The translations under genes were made by a program, and so were the position numbers. Below are positions 41,930-47,315 of a DNA stretch of 47,315 nucleotides, piece after piece (the stretch's first letter is position 1; every line of letters starts with the position of its first letter). This DNA comes from a bacterium (GTDB lineage: Bacteria > UBP14 > UBA6098 > 4484-93), in assembly GCA_021158465.1 (NCBI GenBank), contig JAGGUN010000027.1, forward strand, positions 64,369-111,683. Direction: 5' to 3'. The notes beneath the pieces were generated by a model. That model did no database searches. It was not told the DNA's origin and was given only the letters and a program-made list of their open reading frames with translations.

Positions 41930-43096
41930 ATGGGGTTCCAAGGAAATCTTAAGACGCTTAAGTTCCCTGACCTCCTTCAGCTTCTCACCATAGGAAGCAA
42001 AACCGGAACCCTCCATATCAAAAAGAAGGATGTCGTTAAGCAGATCTATTTCAAGAACGGAATGATAATCCATGCCGATTCCTCAACAGATAAGGACAGG
42101 CTGGAGAACATCCTCCTGCGGTTAGGGAAACTAAACCGAGACGATATCATGAGGGCAAAAGAGGTTAAGAAGCTCACAGGAAAGGAACTCCCGTCAACTA
42201 TAATCTACCTAAACCTTATGAGCAAGGATGAGCTCGCCGACATCATCAGAATGCAGATAGAGGATATAATATTCGACATCTTCTCATGGGAGGATGGTGA
42301 GTTCATCTTCGATGAGAATGTCTTGCCCGACACCGATGTCATCATCAGCTCTATAAATACAATGAATATACTGATGGAGGGAACTCGCAGAATAGATGAA
42401 TGGAACAGGATAAAGGATGCTCTTCCTCCAGAGAACACCGTTTTGAGGGTTGCACCAGCGGATTTTATCGGGAAGCAGGAGGTGTCGTTATCTCCAGAAG
42501 AGGTGCAGGTATTAAGCCTCGTGGACGGTGAACGAAGCATTGAGGAGATACTTGACATCACCCCGACAAATAGGCTTGGGACAATGAAGGCGATATACAA
42601 CCTCATTATGTCTGGTGTCATCCAAAAGGTAGGTGCAAAAAAGACCAGAAGGGTCCGGATAAAGGAAACGGATGAGGTAGTGGCGATTGTGGTAAAGATT
42701 TACGACTCCTTCCTTCGTGGAATAACAGATGTCATACTGTCGAAGTTTGGCAGGGGCGGAGAAAAGATAATTACCAAGCTGTTTGGCTCATTAAAGGAGA
42801 AATACCCTATTCTGAAGAACCTTCACCTCTCGGACGACTGCAGATTCGACTTTTCCAACTTCGCAGAACTATCTCGCAAGATCCCTCCTGAGTCGAGGGT
42901 TCATAAGGTGTCAACGGCTCTTTCTGCACTCTTAGAAGCGTTTATCGATAAGATTAACTCATCGCTTGGACCAAAAGGGAGGAAAGAAGTAGTATCAGGC
43001 ATCCTTGGGGCAACAGAGGAAACGCTGAAAGAGAACAGGGAGCTCCTTGCAAGATACGGAGTCTGGTCAGACATCACGAGGGTTCTCGAGAGATAA
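41930..43096 (+). CDS. DUF4388 (PATAN-like) domain protein
   Basis: 388 aa soluble protein. The N-terminus GFQGNLKTLKFPDLLQLLTIGSKTGTLHIKKKDVVKQIYFKNGMIIHADSS is diagnostic of DUF4388, a domain found in gliding, motility and signalling proteins such as PatA-type regulators. Two further segments (ELADIIRMQIEDIIFDIFSWEDGEFIFDEN, SLSPEEVQVLSLVDGERSIEEILDITPTNRLGTMKAIYNLIMSGVIQ) show the rest of the architecture with a winged-helix-like middle. The C-terminal 150 residues are helical and unassigned. Divergent from pilM, so a link to pilus function or motility is plausible but unproven. AAGGAGAGAG precedes the ATG. Followed by a small membrane protein gene at 9 bp. Confidence 0.85.
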   Translation: MGFQGNLKTLKFPDLLQLLTIGSKTGTLHIKKKDVVKQIYFKNGMIIHADSSTDKDRLENILLRLGKLNRDDIMRAKEVKKLTGKELPSTIIYLNLMSKDELADIIRMQIEDIIFDIFSWEDGEFIFDENVLPDTDVIISSINTMNILMEGTRRIDEWNRIKDALPPENTVLRVAPADFIGKQEVSLSPEEVQVLSLVDGERSIEEILDITPTNRLGTMKAIYNLIMSGVIQKVGAKKTRRVRIKETDEVVAIVVKIYDSFLRGITDVILSKFGRGGEKIITKLFGSLKEKYPILKNLHLSDDCRFDFSNFAELSRKIPPESRVHKVSTALSALLEAFIDKINSSLGPKGRKEVVSGILGATEETLKENRELLARYGVWSDITRVLER

Positions 43097-43105
43097 GGAG
43101 GAAAG

Positions 43106-43477
43106 ATGCACAAACTTTTCAAAACAGGAGCGATTATCACACTCGTTTTTTTCATCTGGCTACCGCTTTACGCACAGACAGAATCCACCAACGACAGCGG
43201 GCTAAATATCGCCTTAGATACACTGACGCTTTTTTTTCTACTTTTGGCGATGTTTTTCGCCCTTCAGCTTCAGTCCTATCTCAAGGGTGGTGAGATGATG
43301 GTCTCCTGGCGGTGGCTGTCTGGTGCAGCGATATTCTTTGCCCTCGCCAAGCTGCTGGAAATTGCAAACCTATCAGCATCGGTTGTGCTTGTCCCTTGGC
43401 TTGTTAGGGCGGTGTATTTCTTTGCTGCTATTTTCCTTGCTATGGGTTTTTACCAGCAGAAAAAGGTCATCAGCTAA
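43106..43477 (+). CDS. Small integral membrane protein of unknown function
   Basis: 123 aa. No family recognised. A cleavable signal or first membrane helix (KTGAIITLVFFIWLPLYA) is followed by a short polar stretch, then three hydrophobic segments: LDTLTLFFLLLAMFFALQLQ, WLSGAAIFFALAKLLEIA and VLVPWLVRAVYFFAAIFLAMGF. Strong ribosome site AAGGAGGAAAG before the ATG. The stop codon TAA overlaps the purF ATG by one base (TAATG), so translation is coupled to purF; lies 9 bp after the DUF4388 gene. The pairing suggests a membrane partner of the DUF4388 protein, which is inference. Confidence 0.8.
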   Translation: MHKLFKTGAIITLVFFIWLPLYAQTESTNDSGLNIALDTLTLFFLLLAMFFALQLQSYLKGGEMMVSWRWLSGAAIFFALAKLLEIANLSASVVLVPWLVRAVYFFAAIFLAMGFYQQKKVIS

Positions 43478-44829
43478 TGTTCAAGGAAGGGTGTGGTGTT
43501 ATAGGCATCTGGGGAAATAGCGATGCTTCCCGGCTTGCCTACTTCGGTCTGTACGCACTCCAGCATCGTGGACAAGAAGGATGCGGAATTGTAACGACCA
43601 GCAGTAACAAACTGCATATCGTCAAGGGGAAAGGGCTCGTATCCGATGTATTCTGCGATGACAAGATATTTGACAGGCTCCCCGGCAGTGTTGCTATCGG
43701 ACACAACCGCTACTCTACAACAGGCGAAAAAGGCTATAGGAACGTCCAGCCAATCCTGATAAGGTTCCGAGGTGGAGAGATAGCCTGCGTCCACAACGGC
43801 AACCTGGTGAATTCTGCCTCACTCCGAAAGTATCTCACAGATACAGGCTCGGTCCTGCGCGGCGATTCCGACACAGAACTCATTATGCACCTCATCGCCC
43901 GCTCGGGAAAGCCAACCGTCCCCGAGATGCTCGAGGATGCGCTTTCCAAGCTCCAGGGAGCATACTCCATCATATTTATCACTCCAGATTACCTCATAGC
44001 AGCAAGGGACCCTCACGGCTTCCGACCACTTGAGTTAGGAAAACTTGGGCACGGGTATATAATCGCAAGCGAGACCTGCGCATTCGACATAGTCGAAGCA
44101 GAATACATCAGGGAGATAAAACCTGGTGAGATACTCGTTATAGACAAGGATGGCAAAATAAATTCCCACTTCCCACTTGAAAAAAGGAGAGAAGCTTTCT
44201 GCATATTCGAGCTTATCTATTTTTCTCGACCGGATAGCAAGATATTCGATGTGAATGTCGACAAGGTTCGCCGTGACCTCGGCAGGAGACTTGCCGTTGA
44301 ATCCCCTGTGGATGCCGATATAGTGATATCTGTCCCTGATTCCTCAAACTCCGCCGCGCTGGGATACGCTCAGGAAACAGGCATTCCGTTCGAGATAGGC
44401 TTCATCAGAAACCATTATATCGGAAGGACATTCATCAAGCCCGGGCAACTGGAGCGGGATATAGATGCGAAGATAAAATATAACCCCGTCAAGGGCGTGA
44501 TAAAGAAGAAGAGGGTCGTGATTGTGGACGATTCCATTGTCCGTGGAACGACAATCAGCAAGCTCGTTAGGATGATAAAATCTGCAGGGGCAAAGGAGGT
44601 TCATCTGCGGATAAGCTCGCCACCCATTCGCTTCCCTTGCTTCTATGGAGTGGACACACCGACAAAGGAAGAACTCATAGCATCGTCCAAATCACCAGAT
44701 GAGATATGCAAATTAACCGGCGCTGATTCCTTAAAATATCTATCACTTGAGGGCATGCTCTCACTATCCACACTCCCCGAACATAGCTGGTGCACAGCCT
44801 GCTTCGATGGGAAATACCCTGTGTTGTGA
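43477..44829 (+). CDS. purF: Amidophosphoribosyltransferase
   Basis: 450 aa; first committed step of purine synthesis (PRPP + glutamine to phosphoribosylamine). N-terminus MFKEGCGVIGIWG: a short propeptide precedes the likely nucleophile C6, as in the Bacillus-type enzyme. Glutaminase motifs RYSTTG and HNGNLVN follow, with GDSDTEL. The phosphoribosyltransferase site is VVIVDDSIVRGTT. Cysteines FCIFELIYFSRPDS, FPCFYGVDTP and SWCTACFDGKYP match the Fe-S cluster ligands of the Bacillus-type enzyme. It starts on the last base of the preceding stop (TAATG). No other pur gene is adjacent. Confidence 0.97.
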   Translation: MFKEGCGVIGIWGNSDASRLAYFGLYALQHRGQEGCGIVTTSSNKLHIVKGKGLVSDVFCDDKIFDRLPGSVAIGHNRYSTTGEKGYRNVQPILIRFRGGEIACVHNGNLVNSASLRKYLTDTGSVLRGDSDTELIMHLIARSGKPTVPEMLEDALSKLQGAYSIIFITPDYLIAARDPHGFRPLELGKLGHGYIIASETCAFDIVEAEYIREIKPGEILVIDKDGKINSHFPLEKRREAFCIFELIYFSRPDSKIFDVNVDKVRRDLGRRLAVESPVDADIVISVPDSSNSAALGYAQETGIPFEIGFIRNHYIGRTFIKPGQLERDIDAKIKYNPVKGVIKKKRVVIVDDSIVRGTTISKLVRMIKSAGAKEVHLRISSPPIRFPCFYGVDTPTKEELIASSKSPDEICKLTGADSLKYLSLEGMLSLSTLPEHSWCTACFDGKYPVL

Positions 44830-44853
44830 AACGCTTCCAGACACAGAGCGTTT
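44829..44853 (+). terminator. Possible terminator after purF
   Basis: Stem AAACGCT (44829-44835) with AGCGTTT (44847-44853), an 11-nt loop, then TTAAAA. The stem is 7 bp and the U-tract is weak, so termination is only likely. It overlaps the last base of the purF stop codon. Confidence 0.45.
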
Positions 44854-45209
44854 TAAAAGCGAGAAATAGTTGTTTTTCTACCTGTGTTATTCAATCCCGA
44901 TAGCGGGGAGCAAACTTCATATAAGAGATGTCCCGTATGCACTAAACATAGCAAAGATACAGAGATTCTTTGGGGATGGACATTTTGTTTCAGTTGGCGA
45001 GCATTTCGGTCGCGATGACGACCCTCTCTCTAAAACATCATATCGGGGAACTTGCTCGAGAAAAAGCAGAAATACATAATCAATAAGCGAGGGTAGCCGG
45101 CAAATCTGTATTGCTCTCGTGCCACTGTTCTTTTTGCGGATAAACTCCTGCTGCCAAGGATATCCTGTCATAAGCGGTTTGCAGTCTGTCGAGAACCGAT
45201 TGCGGATGG
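44854..45209 (+). other. Intergenic region between purF and polX
   Basis: 356 bp between convergent genes with no credible coding sequence. The small reading frames here (69 and 84 codons) have no ribosome site or family resemblance. A short CCCG-ATAG-CGGG hairpin lies at 44897-44908. The wording (for example GCATTTCGGTCGCGATGACGA at 45001-45021) has the look of a dispersed noncoding repeat or decayed sequence, but only one copy is visible in this window. Confidence 0.5.
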
Positions 45210-46949
45210 CTATCCTTTGCCTCTGATGGATTTGAAGATTCGTGCGACATCATCAGCCGAGCGTGTGTTCAGAATATTATCTTTCTCGAGCCAACCCTTG
45301 CGCGCAGCATAGATGCCATACCTCACAAGACCAATAGTCCCAAGGTTATGCGTGTCAGGGTTGATGGAGATGAGAACGCCCTTTTCCTTTGCATACCTCA
45401 GCATCCGCCAGTCGATATCAAGCCTGTGGGGGTCGGCATTCAACTCGATTACCTTATTCAATCCTGCCGCCTCATCAATGACCGCTTTCATGTCCACTGG
45501 ATACCCCTCACGAGCAAGAAGTAACCTACCTGTCGGGTGCCCGAGCATCGTCAGATAAGGATTTCGCAGCGCATTGATAAGCCTCTCGGTCGCCTCGGTC
45601 TCCGTCATATTGAAACGGGTGTGGACCGAACCCAAAACGAAGTCGAAACGAGCAAGAACATCATCAGAATAATCGAGCGAGCCATCCGGCAGTATGTCCG
45701 ACTCAATCCCCTTAAAAATGCGAATAGCAGGATATTTTCTCTGTATATTATCTATCTCCTCCCACTGGGCAAATACTCGCTCCTCTGTCAAGCCGTTCGC
45801 ATAATGAGCGGACTTCGAGTGGTCGGAGATGCCGATATACTGGTAGCCAAGCTCGATAGCCACCCTCACATATTCCTCAATTGAATCCACACCATCAGAC
45901 CAGTTGGTGTGAAGGTGAAAGAGCCCCTTTATATCGGATAGCTCGACGAGATGCGGCAAAGCTTTCCCCGATAATGCGAGCTCGACCTCTCCCCTGTCCT
46001 CACGCATCTCCGGTGGAATGAACGGAAGCCCGAGTTGATTATACATACATTTCTCGTTATTACAGGAATCAACCCTTTCACCATCAATGGAAAAAAGCCC
46101 ATATTCGTTTAATTTGAGATTTCTTTCCTTTGCAAGCTGCCTCAAGCGGATGTTGTGCTCCTTCGAGCCTGTGAAATGGAGCAATGCCGGTCCCCAGGCA
46201 TCATCAGCGATAAACCTAACATCGACCTGCATTCCAGATTTCGCTATGAACGATAATTTCTCCTCACCTGTCGAGATTGTCTGCTCTATCTCTGGATATT
46301 CTCGGAGGTGCTCAAGCAGTTTTTCCCTGTTCTCATTCTTCACGGCGACGAGGATATCGACATCCTTGACAATCTCCTTTCTCCGTCGGATACTTCCAGC
46401 GACCTCTGCCTTACTGGCGATTTCTGATGAGCGTATAAATTCGAGGACATCCTCTGCTGTCTGCTCTCCATCAGGTAGGAGGTGGTGTTTGCTGAACCTT
46501 TTGAGAAGTTCAATCCCGGATAAGATTTTCTCCTGTGTCCTTGCACCGAACCCTTTGAGTGACAGCAGCCTGTTCTCGCGGCAGGCGTATTCCAGTTCGC
46601 CGATGTTAGTTATGTTAAGTTTCTTCCAGAGGACAGAAATCTTCTTGGGACCGAGCCCCTGGACACGAAGCATCCCGACAACAGACTCCGGGACACTGGA
46701 TTTCAGCTTCTCATAATATTCGAGCCTGCCCGTTGTAACAAGCTCCGTGACCTTTCTGACGAGGGCATCGCCGAAACCCTTTATATCACCGAGGCGACCT
46801 TCTCTGACGAGCGTCTCGACAGATTCGGGGATTGCCTCCAGTTTTCTTGCGGCGTTGTAGTAGGCAATAGCCTTGAACGGGTTCTCACCCTTGATATCGA
46901 GGATGTTGCCTATCTCCTCGAGGATTTTTGCCACATCCTTGTTGGTCAT
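45210..46949 (-). CDS. polX: DNA polymerase/3'-5' exonuclease PolX
   Basis: 579 aa family X repair polymerase with C-terminal PHP domain. An 8-kDa-like N-terminus with helix-hairpin-helix motifs (DIKGFGDALVRKV, VQGLGPKKISVLWKK, LKGFGARTQEKI), a nucleotidyltransferase palm with AGSIRRRKEIVKDVDILV (D196, D198) and QVDVRF (D243), and thumb HNIRLRQLAKERNLKLNEYGLF. The PHP domain (about 340-579) has LFHLHTNWSDGVDS (H345, H347), YIGISDHSKSAHYANG, LGSVHTRF, LGHPTGRLL, ISINPDTHN. Used in gap filling and base excision repair. Its promoter abuts that of the divergent LVIVD gene. Confidence 0.97.
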   Translation of the reverse strand: MTNKDVAKILEEIGNILDIKGENPFKAIAYYNAARKLEAIPESVETLVREGRLGDIKGFGDALVRKVTELVTTGRLEYYEKLKSSVPESVVGMLRVQGLGPKKISVLWKKLNITNIGELEYACRENRLLSLKGFGARTQEKILSGIELLKRFSKHHLLPDGEQTAEDVLEFIRSSEIASKAEVAGSIRRRKEIVKDVDILVAVKNENREKLLEHLREYPEIEQTISTGEEKLSFIAKSGMQVDVRFIADDAWGPALLHFTGSKEHNIRLRQLAKERNLKLNEYGLFSIDGERVDSCNNEKCMYNQLGLPFIPPEMREDRGEVELALSGKALPHLVELSDIKGLFHLHTNWSDGVDSIEEYVRVAIELGYQYIGISDHSKSAHYANGLTEERVFAQWEEIDNIQRKYPAIRIFKGIESDILPDGSLDYSDDVLARFDFVLGSVHTRFNMTETEATERLINALRNPYLTMLGHPTGRLLLAREGYPVDMKAVIDEAAGLNKVIELNADPHRLDIDWRMLRYAKEKGVLISINPDTHNLGTIGLVRYGIYAARKGWLEKDNILNTRSADDVARIFKSIRGKG

Positions 46950-46959
46950 AGCAATACAA

Positions 46960-46987
46960 AGTTAACCATATTCGCTTGATTAGTCAA
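46960..46987 (-). promoter_or_regulatory. Predicted sigma-70 promoter of polX
   Basis: Minus strand TTGACT (46982-46987), 16-bp spacer, TTAACT (46960-46965). The start would fall near 46953, about 4 nt before the ATG, so the mRNA would be nearly leaderless. No ribosome site lies upstream of the ATG, in agreement. Confidence 0.45.
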
Positions 46988-47003
46988 ATAATTTTGGTAT
47001 AAT
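46976..47003 (+). promoter_or_regulatory. Predicted sigma-70 promoter of the LVIVD-repeat gene
   Basis: TTGATT (46976-46981), 16-bp spacer, TATAAT (46998-47003). Start near 47010, 43 nt before the ATG. The -35 box touches the -35 box of the polX promoter on the other strand, forming TTGATTAGTCAA, so only one polymerase can bind at a time. Confidence 0.65.
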
Positions 47004-47052
47004 ATGTTGCAAAATACGGCAAAATTGGTATGATTATTAAAAGGTAATCATT

Positions 47053-47315
47053 ATGAAGAAAGCTATATTGGTTTTCTATTTTATTCTCTCTGCTTCGGCT
47101 CTCTTTGCACAGGACTCGCTGGGTATCAGGTTTATTAGCTCCGCTGGTGGAGAGTGCCGTGCGATTTTCATAGCAGACTCTTTCGCCTATGTTGGTGAAG
47201 GCGCAAATCTTGTGATATATGATATCTCCGAGCCTATTAATCCGCTCGAAATAGGACGATGCTTCACAGGATTCGGGTCAAGTTTAGGAGGAATAGTCAT
47301 TAATGGTGATTATGC
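47053..47315 (+). CDS. Secreted LVIVD-type repeat protein, start only
   Basis: The first 87 codons are in the window; the gene runs off the right edge. A clean signal peptide (KKAILVFYFILSASALFA) precedes a mature region with AYVGEGANLVIYDISEPINPLEIG, the LVIVD beta-propeller repeat motif found in surface and secreted proteins of FCB and related bacteria. The ATG follows AAAAGGT by 8 nt. Whether it ends in a type IX sorting domain, as the C25 protease does, is not visible. Confidence 0.8.
   Translation, partial: MKKAILVFYFILSASALFAQDSLGIRFISSAGGECRAIFIADSFAYVGEGANLVIYDISEPINPLEIGRCFTGFGSSLGGIVINGDY

Noticed and set aside
44917-45171. An 84-codon minus-strand frame in the purF-polX gap
   Set aside because: No ribosome site, no recognisable domain, residues typical of noncoding translation.
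1-47315. tRNA, rRNA, CRISPR arrays, insertion sequences, prophage or origin
   Set aside because: No cloverleaf-like segments, regular spaced repeats, transposase motifs or DnaA-box clusters were seen in any intergenic gap.

Overview
The window is a gene-dense bacterial chromosome segment: very short intergenic gaps, chains of 4-bp ATGA overlaps and mixed ATG/GTG/TTG starts. It most likely comes from an uncultured Gram-negative lineage of the FCB superphylum or a neighbouring candidate division (WOR-3/TA06-like). The grounds are a gingipain-type C25 protease with a type IX secretion C-terminal signal, a type IV pilus assembly operon with a secretin, SurA/parvulin-type periplasmic chaperones, several lipoproteins, and sigma-54 regulation. 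The lineage is an inference from gene content, not a match to a reference.

Layout. 1-5445 (minus): uppP, dnaE and the start of a TMTC/PMT-like membrane glycosyltransferase that runs off the left edge. 5544-6608 (minus): an orphan HSDR_N-type nuclease-like protein. 6733-13039 (plus): a sigma-54 activator, then a sigma-54-type promoter, a small stand-alone receiver-like protein and the 1492-aa C25 protease. 13113-23972 (plus): one compact run containing a PHP phosphoesterase, two TPR lipoproteins, a histidine kinase with its sigma-54 response regulator, alaS, tmk, an S41 protease and an RsmD-like methyltransferase. 23974-25729 (minus): prepilin peptidase, a minor pilin and a major pilin, the last behind a consensus sigma-54 promoter and followed by a strong terminator. 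25914-32688 (minus): valS, three parvulin-type peptidyl-prolyl isomerases and an S4 protein. 32862-33006 (plus): a perfect sigma-70 promoter driving an unrecognised, highly structured RNA of about 110 nt that ends in its own terminator. 32994-41750 (minus): pilM-N-O-P-Q, then a mannose-1-phosphate guanylyltransferase, a SPOR lipoprotein, TsaC, an arginine-phosphatase-like LMW phosphatase, DUF3108 and DUF3800 genes. 41930-44829 (plus): a DUF4388 protein, a small membrane protein and purF. 45210-46949 (minus): PolX. 47053-end (plus): the start of a secreted LVIVD-repeat protein.

How the parts fit. Two NtrC-type activators lie in the window, and the two best sigma-54 promoters found precede exactly the surface-related genes (the C25 protease and the major pilin), so sigma-54 probably controls cell-surface output here. 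The pilus genes supply PilM/N/O/P/Q, PilD and pilins; the motors PilB/PilT and platform PilC are not in the window. Housekeeping genes (dnaE, alaS, valS, tmk, purF, tsaC) are embedded in the same transcription units. No tRNA, rRNA, CRISPR, insertion sequence or prophage was found. The least explained elements are the structured RNA at 32896-33006 and the receiver-like protein ahead of the C25 protease.
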